The notes: generated by a model not told the origin, from the sequence alone. A stretch of DNA of 64,000 nt from Streptomyces specialis (GCF_001493375.1 NZ_LN929897.1:766754-830753), one strand, 5' to 3'; counted from the stretch's first letter, positions 25,701 to 33,846 are shown. Numbers and translations: made by a program.

Positions 25701-26902
25701 GGGTTCTCGCCCCGCAGGTCCTCGACCGCGATCTGGGCCCGGCCCGCGCCGCCGCGCGCCTCGGCGTCCGGGGCACCGTCCGGGTCGCCGACCGTGATCC
25801 GCAGCGACACCTCGCCCGGCTCGTGGATCCGTTCGGCCAGCAGATGCACGACCGTGACGCCCATGTCCCGCAGCGGCACCGCCTCGTCAGGGCGCGGCAG
25901 TTCGGCCGCCACCCGCCCGTACCCGTCGCTGATCACCAGCAGCCGCTTGGCCAGCCGCAACGCCTCCCGCCCGGCCAGACCGCGCCGCACCTCGGCCGCG
26001 TAAGCGGCCCGTTCGCGCAGTTCGGCGCCGAGTCCCCGGCCGAGCGAGGCCAGATCGGGCGCGATCCGGCGGGCGCTGACCGGGCCGTCGAGCGCGTCGG
26101 CGTCCAGCACGTGCGGCAGCCACTTCACCCATTCCCAGTCCCCGAGCCGGTCCTCCCCGCACGCCAGCGCCAGCGCCACGTCCTCCGGCGCGTGCGACAC
26201 GGCGGCCTGCGCGACCAGGGTCCGCGCCACGCGCAGCACGTCCGCCCGTTCACCGATCACGCTCACGTCACCGGCACGGTCGAGCGGCACGGTCAACGGC
26301 ATCTCCGGCGCGGCGGAGAAGCGTTCGCGCAGCCCCGCGGCCTCGTTGAGCATGAACCGGTCCGGCGGGGTCAGCACCGTCGTACCGCGCTGCTCCAGCG
26401 TCAGCACCCGCGACGGCACCTGGCCCGTGGCGACCCGGACCTGGAGGAAGTCCCGGTCCCCGCGCCGCCGTTCCCACAGCCGCGCCGGGTCGTCCACCAC
26501 GTCGTACAGCGCCTCCGGCGCCGGGTTCAGCACCCGGGCCGCGGCCCGCCGTTCACGATCCTCCGCGCTCAACTCCTCGCGCAGCTCCTCCAGGTACTCC
26601 AGGTAGCGCTCCCGCTGCGTGCGGCGCGTCCGCAGCGCGCGCCCGCGCTGGCTGAACAGCAGCCCGACGCCGCCGATGACGGCGACAACCAGGACCAGGG
26701 CACCGATGGCGGCGAACTGGCTGCCGCGCAGCACCGTCATCATCCCCACCGAACCCATCACCCCCGCCATGGGCAGCAGCGACGCGGCGGTCGAACCGGC
26801 GTTCCCCTCCGGCAGGTTCGGCGGCGGTTCGATCGCCCGCTCGGCCGGCTCCGGCAGCGGGCGGGTGGTCCGCGCCGGGCGGTGCACCTGGCGCGTGCTC
26901 AC
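22793..26902 (-). CDS. eccC: Type VII secretion ATPase EccC (FtsK/SpoIIIE type, EccCa-EccCb fused)
   Basis: A 1369-aa motor of the ESX secretion system. Two hydrophobic segments lie near residues 43-84. Three FtsK-type ATPase domains follow, with P-loops GATGSGKSE (~504), GGPASGKTN (~857) and GDSECGKTN (~1144). Domain 1 has a proper Walker B, LFVVIDEFGEL (~613). Domain 2 has VIDGFGEL, lacking the catalytic Glu next to Asp, and domain 3 has VVLVDDYDIL. Domain 1 is thus the likely active engine, and domains 2-3 probably sense substrate, as described for mycobacterial and Thermomonospora EccC. The gene overlaps its neighbours by 4 bases on each side. Confidence 0.93.
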   Translation of the reverse strand: MSTRQVHRPARTTRPLPEPAERAIEPPPNLPEGNAGSTAASLLPMAGVMGSVGMMTVLRGSQFAAIGALVLVVAVIGGVGLLFSQRGRALRTRRTQRERYLEYLEELREELSAEDRERRAAARVLNPAPEALYDVVDDPARLWERRRGDRDFLQVRVATGQVPSRVLTLEQRGTTVLTPPDRFMLNEAAGLRERFSAAPEMPLTVPLDRAGDVSVIGERADVLRVARTLVAQAAVSHAPEDVALALACGEDRLGDWEWVKWLPHVLDADALDGPVSARRIAPDLASLGRGLGAELRERAAYAAEVRRGLAGREALRLAKRLLVISDGYGRVAAELPRPDEAVPLRDMGVTVVHLLAERIHEPGEVSLRITVGDPDGAPDAEARGGAGRAQIAVEDLRGENPVLLRGGLDEVTAAGAAGLARMLAPLRLTPESAAAGAPLSGPVDFGEQLGVEDPAALDLDRLWAPRRGQQAFLRVPIGLGDDRRPVLLDLKEAAELGMGPHGLCVGATGSGKSELLRTLVLALVVTHPPEDLALVLVDYKGGATFAPFTSLPHVAGVITNLENRAGLVERVHTSLAGEVKRRQRVLKDAGNIADIAGYAAARADRPELPPLPHLFVVIDEFGELLTAKPDFVDLLLSIGRIGRSIGIHLLLSSQRIEGGRLKGLDTYLSYRLGLRTFSPEESRTVLNTPDAFHLPPIPGFGYLKVDTSAYDRFKASYVSGPYRRPARREAEAAARRPEVLPYPAYNSLGTAGDSADGDDAPAPARRTAGPSLLSTVVDQLAAAAPPVAQIWLPPLPTAVALDAVAGPLGTTGRDGMRLNRAPRHPMRVPIGLLDDPARQWQGQWTLDLTVAGGHAAVIGGPASGKTNLLRTLVLSLALTHTPREVGIYGLDLAGGGLGAVAGLPHVGGVAGRADRERAARTVEELRTMLAAREESFREHGIDSMDHLRRLRAAGGLPDLGPTDVVLVIDGFGELRDAFDELDDAVTDLLRRGGGYGIHVVAAMLRWNDVRIASQSAFGTRVELRLNDPGDSGVDRRLAETLAADEPGRALTGDKLFAHAALPRIDGRATADGLGAAVETAVRAVRSAWSGPSAPPVRVLPPRLTRRRLPDRDAEPKRVPIGLDQNALRPVALDLFRHDQHLLILGDSECGKTNLLKLIARGLVERYGDEELVFAVMDPRRGLHSVVPEPYRGGYAYNAKLAASLAAGIAGVLERRLPDEGAPPEVLAAGGAAPSGPRIVVLVDDYDILTTARRQPLDPFLPYVASAQDIGLHFVVTRRVAGSSRAMYEPFLTALRESGTSALVMTGDRTEGQLFPGVYAATRPAGRGTFVRRGEPNRLIQTALVDGDTDETDGTHDAGDGMDGEGRDGA

Positions 26903-28005
26903 GCGCGGCCTCCGCCCCGCGCCATCGCGCGGTCCATCGACTCCGCCGCGATCAGGGCCGCCGCCTCCCGGGTCGCCTCCCCGAGCAGCCCGGTGCGGAT
27001 CACGCCGCCCCCGGCGAGCGCGCGGTCGTACGGCAGCGCCACCACCCGCGCGCCGCCCGCCTCCAGGTACGCGGCCGCCTTCCGCGGGTCCAGCCCCATG
27101 TCGGGCGCGGTGTGCGCCAGGACCACCACGGTCCGCGGCAGCATCGACCGGTGCAGCCCGCCCAGCCAGTCCAGCACCGACCGGGTCGCGACGGCGCCCG
27201 CCGTGGTCGCCGGGCTGACGAGCACCCGCGCCTGCGTCGTGGCCAGCGCCGTGCGGGCCACCTCGGCCGGCATCGTCTCGCAGTCGACGACCGTGGTCCC
27301 GAAGTAGCGGCGCAGCGACGTCATCACGATCCGGTAGATCTCGACGTCGAGCTGCGCCCCGGCCGTTCCCCGGCTCCCCGGCAGCAGCCAGCCGCCCCCC
27401 GCGAACGGCAGCAGATAGCCGGTGACATCGGTGATCTGCATCGACGGATCGATGATGCGCGCCACGTCACCGCACGTCCACCGCACCTGCGTGGCGCCGA
27501 GCCGCCTCGCCAGCGTGCCGAGCGCCGGATCGGCCTCGACGGCCAGCACCGGGTCGTGGCGGTGGGGCGCGAACGCCAGCGCCAGCAGCGCCGCGACCGT
27601 GCTCTTGCCCGCGCCGCCCCTGATGCTGGTGACGGCGATCTGGCGGCCCGTGGTGATCGGCTGCTGGATCAGCCGCGCGACACGGGCCGCCTCCTCGGTC
27701 TGCCGCGCCGCCGAGGACAACAGCGTCCGGCGCAGCACGCGCAGGGCCCGGCGCGGCAGCGGGTCCCCGTGCCGGACCCGGTCGCCGCCCAGCGCGGGGG
27801 AGACGACCGGCTCGGGCTCCGGCGCCGGCGGCGGCAACGACGGCCGGGAGGACCGGGCCGGCGGCGGGAGCGCCCCCGGCGGGGCCGCCTCGGTCCCCGT
27901 CCCCGGCACGGCCGGATCCGGATCGGCCGGGGCGGAAGCGCCCCCCAGCTCGCGGAACACGTCCCGCTGCCAGTCCCCTTGCGCGCCTCGCGACTGTGCG
28001 GACAT
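26899..28005 (-). CDS. EspI/MinD-like P-loop ATPase of the ESX cluster
   Basis: A 368-aa protein with a Pro-rich disordered N-terminus (residues ~25-75) and a MinD/ParA-type ATPase domain. The deviant Walker A is SIRGGAGKSTVAALLALAF near residue 125, followed by VVDCETMPAEVARTAL. This build (low-complexity head plus ATPase) matches EspI-like proteins of actinobacterial ESX loci, where an ATP-dependent control of secretion has been suggested. Its stop overlaps the eccC start by 4 bases, and it follows eccD after 25 bases, so one operon is likely. Confidence 0.82.
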   Translation of the reverse strand: MSAQSRGAQGDWQRDVFRELGGASAPADPDPAVPGTGTEAAPPGALPPPARSSRPSLPPPAPEPEPVVSPALGGDRVRHGDPLPRRALRVLRRTLLSSAARQTEEAARVARLIQQPITTGRQIAVTSIRGGAGKSTVAALLALAFAPHRHDPVLAVEADPALGTLARRLGATQVRWTCGDVARIIDPSMQITDVTGYLLPFAGGGWLLPGSRGTAGAQLDVEIYRIVMTSLRRYFGTTVVDCETMPAEVARTALATTQARVLVSPATTAGAVATRSVLDWLGGLHRSMLPRTVVVLAHTAPDMGLDPRKAAAYLEAGGARVVALPYDRALAGGGVIRTGLLGEATREAAALIAAESMDRAMARGGGRA

Positions 28006-28030
28006 GACTCCCCCGACCCTCTCGATGACC

Positions 28031-29335
28031 TCAGAACGTGTCGAGCAGCCGCCCGTAGACGCCGAACGCGCCCACGGCGACCGGGATCAGCGCCACCACG
28101 CCGACCGACTCGGCCAGATTCGCCAACCGCCGCAGCCGCACCCGCACATGGTCGGGCGGCCGGACGACGAACAACGCCAGCGGCAGCACCGCGAGCACAC
28201 TCAGCGCGATCAGCGGACCGGCCGCCGACCCGCCCGGCCGGTCCGCCCACAGCAACAGCAGCCGCACCACCAGCACCGTACCGGCCGCCAGCAGCGCCAC
28301 CACCTCGACCGCCAGCGGGAACGCCCGCGCCCGGGACAGCAGGACGACGGCCAGCAGCGCCGTCACCGCCACCCGCCACGCGTCGGCCTCCTGAACCGCG
28401 AGCCACCCCGCGACCGCCGCCGAACCCGCCGTCACCACGGTCGCCAGCGCCAGCCCGCGGTGCGTGGCGGCCAGCGCGCTGTCCACCCGGTACCGGCTCA
28501 CCGACGCCCCGCCCGAACGCCGGTCGTCCAGCGCCGCCAGCCCGGCCGCCGACAGCGCGACCCGCGGCAGGAACCCGAGCGCCAGCACGGACGCCACGCC
28601 CAGCAGCACACCGCTCTCGTACGTCTCGGAGACCAGCGCGGCGCACGCCTCCCAACCACCCACGGCCAGCGCGAGGGCGGCGGCCCCGACCAGCGCGCCC
28701 CGCCCGGCCGCCGTGCACAGCCCCAGCAGCGTCAGGGTGACGACGACGGCCAGCCCGACGGCGGCGGGCCGTTCGTCCTCCGTGGCCGTCCACGCGCCGA
28801 ACACGCCCAGCGCGCCGCCCAGCAGGATCAGCACCGCGCCCAGCCGCCGCCCGCCCAGCACCGCGGCCACCAGCGCGCCCAGCACGGCGACGGCACCGGC
28901 CACGCCCAGCAGCCAGCCCCCGGCGTCGTCCGCGCCCAACCGCTCCCGCGCCTGCGCCGCCGCGACCAGCCCCAGCGTCAGCGTCGCCGCCCCGGCCGTC
29001 CACATCCTGGTCCGGTGGTCCCAGCGCCAGCCGCGCGCGTCGAGATCGTCGGCCGCCACATCGGTGACGTCGTGCACCACCGGCGCCGCCGGGGTCTCCT
29101 CCTGCCGCACCAGCCGCAGCACCGCGCCGTCCGCCACCCCGGCCGAGGACAACGTCTCGTCCTGCCCCAGCACTTCGCCGCCCGGCGTGATCAGCCACCG
29201 TGACGCCGGCACTCCGGCGGCCCGCTCTCCGAGGAGCCGCAGCACATCGGGCAGCAGCTCACCGATCGGCTCGTCGGACGGCAGCACGAGATCGACCCGC
29301 CGCCGGTGTCCCACCAGCGTCACCCGGCTCACCAT
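28031..29335 (-). CDS. eccD: Type VII secretion integral membrane protein EccD
   Basis: A 434-aa protein. Residues 1-78 form a ubiquitin-like (YukD) cytoplasmic domain: RVTLVGHRRRVDLVLPSDEPIGELLPDVLRLL...LSSAGVADGAVLRLV. After a WRWDHRTRMW linker come about eleven hydrophobic helices to the C-terminus, forming the EccD channel scaffold. The ATG at 29335 is chosen because the ubiquitin-like fold begins there; the open frame continues upstream without homology. It overlaps the small membrane protein gene by 7 bases. Confidence 0.9.
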   Translation of the reverse strand: MVSRVTLVGHRRRVDLVLPSDEPIGELLPDVLRLLGERAAGVPASRWLITPGGEVLGQDETLSSAGVADGAVLRLVRQEETPAAPVVHDVTDVAADDLDARGWRWDHRTRMWTAGAATLTLGLVAAAQARERLGADDAGGWLLGVAGAVAVLGALVAAVLGGRRLGAVLILLGGALGVFGAWTATEDERPAAVGLAVVVTLTLLGLCTAAGRGALVGAAALALAVGGWEACAALVSETYESGVLLGVASVLALGFLPRVALSAAGLAALDDRRSGGASVSRYRVDSALAATHRGLALATVVTAGSAAVAGWLAVQEADAWRVAVTALLAVVLLSRARAFPLAVEVVALLAAGTVLVVRLLLLWADRPGGSAAGPLIALSVLAVLPLALFVVRPPDHVRVRLRRLANLAESVGVVALIPVAVGAFGVYGRLLDTF

Positions 29336-29574
29336 GGCGACGTCAGCTCCGCCGCGCCCTGATCGTCGCTCTCCGCCATGGTGTGGGAGATGAACGACCA
29401 CCCCACGCACCCGGCGCACAGCACGGCGGCGAGGGCGATCCCGCCGAAGATCTTCCCCGTGTTCTCGTCGAGCCCGCGCCGCGTGCGCTCGGACCCGAAC
29501 GCGACCGCGTCGCGGAGCCGCCGACGCCGCACCGCGACCGACTCCAGCAACTGACTGTCGTAGTCCCGGGCCAC
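29329..29574 (-). CDS. Small single-span membrane protein, first gene of the minus-strand ESX operon
   Basis: An 81-aa protein. A basic N-terminal half (LLESVAVRRRRLRDAVAFGSERTRRGL) is followed by one transmembrane helix (IFGGIALAAVLCAGCVGWSFI, ~residues 43-62) and a short polar tail. Similar small proteins sit beside eccD in Streptomyces ESX loci; the function is unknown. The 3' end overlaps the eccD start by 7 bases, which suggests coupled translation. It is not a convincing EccB or EccE, both of which are far longer. Confidence 0.68.
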   Translation of the reverse strand: MARDYDSQLLESVAVRRRRLRDAVAFGSERTRRGLDENTGKIFGGIALAAVLCAGCVGWSFISHTMAESDDQGAAELTSPW

Positions 29575-29752
29575 CGCACCGCCCCCGTTCTCGCGAATCC
29601 CTACGGGGGAACCTTACGAATCTTTCCGCACGCTTACCAGCGGCGATGTTCCGCACCGGCCGGGAACGCGGGGCGGATCTCCGCCGCTGCCCGCGGCATA
29701 TTCGACGGGTGCGGCTTCCGTGAAGATCGGGGGAATTGATTCACTCGCCTGT

Positions 29753-29782
29753 TTGCCTCCGCTCATGAGACGCTGCTATGAG
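29753..29782 (+). promoter_or_regulatory. Candidate promoter for the WXG100 operon
   Basis: TTGCCT (29753-29758) and TATGAG (29777-29782) are spaced by 18 bases, and the ribosome binding site GGGGGAG begins ~20 bases further on. The region 29575-29814 is the divergent control region between the minus-strand secretion operon and the plus-strand effector operon. Nothing else is clear in it. Confidence 0.35.
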
Positions 29783-29814
29783 TGGAGCAACTCGGCCGAC
29801 AGGGGGAGTTCACG

Positions 29815-30156
29815 GTGGGCATGAAGTTCGACATGGGGAATCAGGCGCTGTCGAACCTGATCCAGCAGTCACAGACCTCAAGCACCGATCTCGGCACGCT
29901 GATTCAGCGCCTGGTCGCCGCCGCCGAGCCTCTGGAGGGCCGGTTCAACGGCGCCGGACGGGCGGCGTTCGACTCGTTCAAGGCGCGGTCGGACGAGATC
30001 TCCGCCTCCCTCAACACGGCGCTGCGGCAGATCCTGGGCGGTCAGTCCGGGATGGAGCAGGCGTTCGGCGAGGGCGAGCACGAGTCGGCGGACAACGCGC
30101 AGCAGGCGCAGGCGTCGGCGAACTTCGACGCGGCCCGCTTCTCGGGCCGGGCGTGA
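29815..30156 (+). CDS. WXG100/ESAT-6-like secreted protein (first of pair)
   Basis: A 113-aa helical hairpin protein of the EsxA/EsxB type. The turn motif reads LEGRFNGAGRAAFDSF, so the usual W-x-G is F-N-G. It is preceded by an amphipathic helix (IQQSQTSSTDLGTLIQRLVAAAEP) and followed by one (SDEISASLNTALRQILGG). Such proteins are exported by the ESX machine, usually as a heterodimer with the partner encoded next door. GTG 29815 has GGGGGAG at proper spacing; ATG 29821 is the alternative. It is divergent from the secretion genes and heads the plus-strand operon. Confidence 0.85.
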   Translation: MGMKFDMGNQALSNLIQQSQTSSTDLGTLIQRLVAAAEPLEGRFNGAGRAAFDSFKARSDEISASLNTALRQILGGQSGMEQAFGEGEHESADNAQQAQASANFDAARFSGRA

Positions 30157-30168
30157 GGGGGCCTGGAC

Positions 30169-30480
30169 ATGGGTGCGAACAGTGACCGCCGCAGCTACGA
30201 CACGGACGCCTCGGGCGAGGCGCAGACGAATCTCCAAGGCGTCATCGCGCAGTTGGAGACCGTGATCGCGGACCGGGACCGGCAGGTGAAGGCCGCGATG
30301 GCGGACTTCCAGGCCGACGGGGTCTCCGAGCAATATCACGGCGTGGAACAGCGGTGGAATCAATCGGCGAACGAAGTCCGGTCCATTATCGGGCTGTTGA
30401 AGTCGACGCTGGAGAGCAACGACGCGACCGCGCAGAACACGCTGACGCGCGCGCGGAGCGCGGTGGACAACATCGGCTGA
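30169..30480 (+). CDS. WXG100-superfamily protein (second of pair), 'pore-forming ESAT-6' type
   Basis: A 103-aa, almost wholly helical protein. It contains VSEQYHGVEQRWNQSANEVRSIIGLLKSTLESND, where Y-H-G takes the place of W-x-G and a Trp follows 5 residues later. It is likely the partner of the preceding gene, which ends 12 bases upstream. The name 'pore-forming ESAT-6 family' is an annotation label for this group; pore formation is not implied by anything visible here. Confidence 0.82.
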   Translation: MGANSDRRSYDTDASGEAQTNLQGVIAQLETVIADRDRQVKAAMADFQADGVSEQYHGVEQRWNQSANEVRSIIGLLKSTLESNDATAQNTLTRARSAVDNIG

Positions 30481-30516
30481 CGGTTCTCGGCCGTGTCCGG
30501 GGGAGGTTGTTGACAC

Positions 30517-30903
30517 ATGCCGGATTGGGACATCGATCCGCAGGGCGTGCGGGACGTGCTCACGAGCACGGCGGAGACCGCGGGCCGACTGGAGGGCTGG
30601 GGAACCGGCTACCAGGAGAGTCTGCGGAGCGCGGCGTCGTCGGCCGGGACGCTGTACATGGGCGGCGCCGAACGGCCCGAGGCCGGCCTGGTCGGGGCCG
30701 CCCTGGCGGAGTTCGCGGAGAAGACCCAGGAAGACCTCCAGTACATCGCCGCCCGCGCGAGCGCCTCACTGAACGGCGCGTTGCAGGCGACCGTGGAATA
30801 CCTCAACGGCGACATGGAGATGGCCGAGCGCGCCCAGCGCAACGCGCTGGCCGAGCCGGACCTGGAGACGCCGCCCGCCGACGAGCAGGGCGGGGGCCGG
30901 TAG
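30517..30903 (+). CDS. DUF6507-type small ESX-associated protein
   Basis: A 128-aa helical protein beginning PDWDIDPQGVRDVLTSTAETAGRLEGWG, with a C-terminal acidic tail (EPDLETPPADEQ). Proteins of this look (DUF6507, from memory) commonly stand between the Esx pair and a large effector in Streptomyces. The spacing to the next gene is 2 bases. It probably acts as a helical partner or chaperone for the following toxin, by analogy with small partners of LXG toxins. That role is inference. Confidence 0.72.
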   Translation: MPDWDIDPQGVRDVLTSTAETAGRLEGWGTGYQESLRSAASSAGTLYMGGAERPEAGLVGAALAEFAEKTQEDLQYIAARASASLNGALQATVEYLNGDMEMAERAQRNALAEPDLETPPADEQGGGR

Positions 30904-30905
30904 CC

Positions 30906-33005
30906 ATGTCGGACGAGCCGGAGCGGGTCGATCCTTCCGGTATCCCGGAGTTCACCGGCGATCTGGGTCAACTGGAGCTGGACCACGCGGCCCTGACCTC
31001 CTCCGCCGGAACGATCCGGGACATCGGTGCCGATGTGCACAGCGGTTTCCAGGGGCTGTCGGCGTTCTACGACACCCCGGAGGCGGAGCAGCTCTTCGCC
31101 ACGACGGCCCCCGTCCGGGACCGTGCCGACACCTTCGCCGGCGATCTGGAGTCGGTGGGCTCCACGCTGTCCTCGTACGCGTCGGAGATCCGCCCACTGG
31201 TGGAGCGTCTGCGGCAGTTGAAGACCGAGGCGACGGACTTCGTGGCCGGTCTGGACGACGACTGGCGTTACGACGGCGACACGGTGGACCGGAACAACGA
31301 GTTGCTCCGCGAGATCTCCGAGACGGTGGCCCGGTTCTGGGAGGCGGAGCGGCGGGCGGCGAACGCGATCACGGCGCTGGTCGGCGGGACCCGGTGGACG
31401 ACCGACGACGGGTCGGGCGGGGAGAACATGTACGGCCTGAGCGTGGAGGACATGCGCCAGGCCGGGGAGACCCCGTGGGGACAGGCGGTGGAGGAGAAGC
31501 ACCACGCCTGGGAGGTATGGCACCACCTGAAGAGCTTCGTGTGGGACGGCGTCATCGTCGACGGGATCTGGGGCACCCTGACCGGCCTGGCCACGCTGGT
31601 CAACCCGTGGGACGAGAACTTCGGGGCCGCCTGGGAGGGCCTCGGCCAGCTCGCCACGGGCCTGGCCCTGTTGGCGATGCCGCTGGCCGGCCCGGCGGCA
31701 CTGGCCGCTTCCCGCCTCCTGCCGGAGGACAACGCGGTCCGCCAGTGGGTGGACGACAGCATGGACACCACGGTGCAGGTCGGCAGGTCCCTGGTGGCGT
31801 GGGACGAGTGGAGCGAGAACCCGGCCCGGGCGGCCGGCCTGGTGACGTTCAACGTGGTGACGACGGTGGCCACCCTGGGCACCGGCACAGCGGTCCGCGG
31901 CACGGGCGCCGCCGCCCGCGCGGCCACGACGGCCGCCCGGGTCGGCAACGCGATCGACCCGCTGACCTACGTCACCCGCGCCGCCACCGCCCTGCCCCGG
32001 ATCGGCGACATCACCACGGGCCTGGCCAACATCGGCGACAGCGTCCACGCCATCCAACTCCCCGACGGAGCCCTCCGCCTCCCCGACGGCCAGGTCGTTT
32101 CCCCTACCAGTCCGTTCCCCGACAACATCACCACTCCGATCGGCCTTCCCGATGGCACGATCCGCTTCCCCGACGGCACCACCCTCCACCCGAGCGGCCA
32201 ACTGGACCTCCCCAACGGTCAACCGATCCAGACCCCCGACCAGGTCCCCACCGAACTGCCCCGCGAACCAGCTGCCATAGGTGCGAACACCACTCCCTCG
32301 GCTCTTACGGCCCAAGCGGGTGACAACCTTCCGACTGGTTCTACGGGCGGCAGTGACATGCCAGGTGCCGGGGCATCCCACGATCCTCCTGACCTGCCGT
32401 CTCGTGGCGAGCAGGTTTCCGACGCAGGGAATGGGACATCACCTGGCGACGACGGGCCACTTGACGGCCCGTCGGCGGAAACCGGAGGCGGTGGACAGGA
32501 GCCTGCCGCTGGGTCGCAGGATCCGCCGCGAAGCGGTTCCGGTGGCTCGGGACGCAGGGAGTGGCCGGCAGGATCCGATGTCGAAGGCCCGGCGAGGAAC
32601 AGCCTGCTGCGCGAGCCGCATCCCAGGCACACCATGGGCGGCGTCAAACACGGCATGGTCAAACCGGAGAATAGTCTGGTGCTGCCCGATTACGTGCAGG
32701 CGATGCGCAATGACATCGCGGAAATCGCGGCCGGCAACGCTCGGTTCGACCCAGTCACACAGCGATACGAGGTGAACGGGAGGACATACGGAATCGAGCC
32801 CTCGGGCACGGTGTTCCCCGACTCCGGGCCGGGAATCATCAACCTGAACAGAATTGAGTACGATGCGCTGAAACAGATCGCCCGCGCGAATGGCGACATC
32901 GACAGGCTCCAGAAAATGTTCGACAACAACCCCAAGTTCAGAGAAAATCCGCAGGCCGTGCAGAGGGCCATCGACTTGTACCGGGAATACGGAAATGATG
33001 TATGA
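30906..33005 (+). CDS. ESX-associated polymorphic toxin with LPDG repeats and unknown C-terminal tip
   Basis: A 699-aa modular protein. Residues ~1-170 form a long-helix LXG/WXG-like secretion domain. Residues ~190-330 include hydrophobic helices (ATGLALLAMPLAGPAALAASRLL). Residues ~379-440 carry short repeats of (L/F)P(D/N)G with small and basic residues between. Residues ~455-565 form a Gly/Pro/Ser-rich linker. Residues ~570-699 form a compact tip (HPRHTMGGVKHG; FDPVTQRYEVNGRTYGIEPSG; IINLNRIEYDALKQIA). I do not recognise the tip fold, so the activity is unassigned. GC3 falls sharply in the tip. The stop overlaps the immunity gene. Confidence 0.78.
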   Translation: MSDEPERVDPSGIPEFTGDLGQLELDHAALTSSAGTIRDIGADVHSGFQGLSAFYDTPEAEQLFATTAPVRDRADTFAGDLESVGSTLSSYASEIRPLVERLRQLKTEATDFVAGLDDDWRYDGDTVDRNNELLREISETVARFWEAERRAANAITALVGGTRWTTDDGSGGENMYGLSVEDMRQAGETPWGQAVEEKHHAWEVWHHLKSFVWDGVIVDGIWGTLTGLATLVNPWDENFGAAWEGLGQLATGLALLAMPLAGPAALAASRLLPEDNAVRQWVDDSMDTTVQVGRSLVAWDEWSENPARAAGLVTFNVVTTVATLGTGTAVRGTGAAARAATTAARVGNAIDPLTYVTRAATALPRIGDITTGLANIGDSVHAIQLPDGALRLPDGQVVSPTSPFPDNITTPIGLPDGTIRFPDGTTLHPSGQLDLPNGQPIQTPDQVPTELPREPAAIGANTTPSALTAQAGDNLPTGSTGGSDMPGAGASHDPPDLPSRGEQVSDAGNGTSPGDDGPLDGPSAETGGGGQEPAAGSQDPPRSGSGGSGRREWPAGSDVEGPARNSLLREPHPRHTMGGVKHGMVKPENSLVLPDYVQAMRNDIAEIAAGNARFDPVTQRYEVNGRTYGIEPSGTVFPDSGPGIINLNRIEYDALKQIARANGDIDRLQKMFDNNPKFRENPQAVQRAIDLYREYGNDV

Positions 33006-33846
33006 CCTGCTCCTCGCCGGGGTTGATGAGCCTGAGCGCATTGCCCGGGCGCTGGCCGAGGCGTTCGGGGTTTCGCTGGACGCCGTGGACATGGCGGCAG
33101 AAGCTGACGATGATTCCCGCAATTGGGACGCTGCTGTCTCCTGCGAGTATGAGCGAAGGCCGGGCCCCTTCAGCCTGTCGCTGGACATTTATGTGACGGA
33201 AGCGGTCACAGCGGCTCCGGAGGAAGACGCGCTCGCCGTCCGGCTTGCCCGGGACCTCGCTGCGGTGATCCTTTTTCCTGCGGTGGAGAAGCTTCCCAGC
33301 GTGTGGAAGGTCTCCACTCCCCGAGGGGAGGTCGCGTACGCGAGAGTCATCGAGCCTGTGAGCGACACCGACGCCCTCGAGGTGACAGGCGTTGAGATTC
33401 CTGTTCCGGAACTGGCGAGTGTGCCGGTATCCCGCTTCCCCGAAGTGATCAAAGAACTGCAACTCGACACGCCGATCGTGGATAGTTACCTTCCCGACGG
33501 AGCCGACGACCTGCGAGAGGTACGGGGACTTCTCGTGAACTGGGAACGGCTCACCGTACGGATGGCCCGCGGTTGGCCTCCTTCCTCCTGGTATCCAGCT
33601 GACATGTACCTGGATGACTTGCGGCTCCGCGACAAGGTCGTTCAACTCGCCTCGAGGATCCCCGCCGAACGGCAGGACCCGGTCACAAGGGCGCTGGACG
33701 ATATCGATGCGGTTTATCGGCGCATGACAGTGGATGACGACGGACAGAGCCTTGCCGAGGTGTGCTCGCTGCCCGCTGACGAGCTGAGGACCCGTCCGTG
33801 GTACTGGCTACGACGTCCTGCGGACGCGCCGTGGGCGACCGAGTAG
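32995..33846 (+). CDS. Candidate immunity protein for the 699-aa toxin
   Basis: A 283-aa soluble acidic protein overlapping the toxin stop by 11 bases (ATG 32995; ATG 32998 is also possible), so the two are translationally coupled. The N-half (DLLLAGVDEPERIARALAEAFGVSLDAVDMAAE) and the C-half (RDKVVQLASRIPAERQDPVTRALDDIDAVYRRMTVDDDG...WYWLRRP) look like two small domains. The second recalls CdiI/contact-inhibition immunity proteins in length and layout only. Codon use is clearly less GC3-rich than neighbouring housekeeping genes. Immunity is inferred from position. Confidence 0.7.
   Translation: MMYDLLLAGVDEPERIARALAEAFGVSLDAVDMAAEADDDSRNWDAAVSCEYERRPGPFSLSLDIYVTEAVTAAPEEDALAVRLARDLAAVILFPAVEKLPSVWKVSTPRGEVAYARVIEPVSDTDALEVTGVEIPVPELASVPVSRFPEVIKELQLDTPIVDSYLPDGADDLREVRGLLVNWERLTVRMARGWPPSSWYPADMYLDDLRLRDKVVQLASRIPAERQDPVTRALDDIDAVYRRMTVDDDGQSLAEVCSLPADELRTRPWYWLRRPADAPWATE

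Noticed and set aside
24188..27307. 1039-codon plus-strand open frame opposite eccC
   Set aside because: It is antisense to the clearly conserved eccC and EspI-like genes, with low-complexity shadow composition.
30609..32381. 590-codon minus-strand frame opposite the toxin
   Set aside because: It is antisense to the toxin; the composition is a shadow and no start region is supported.
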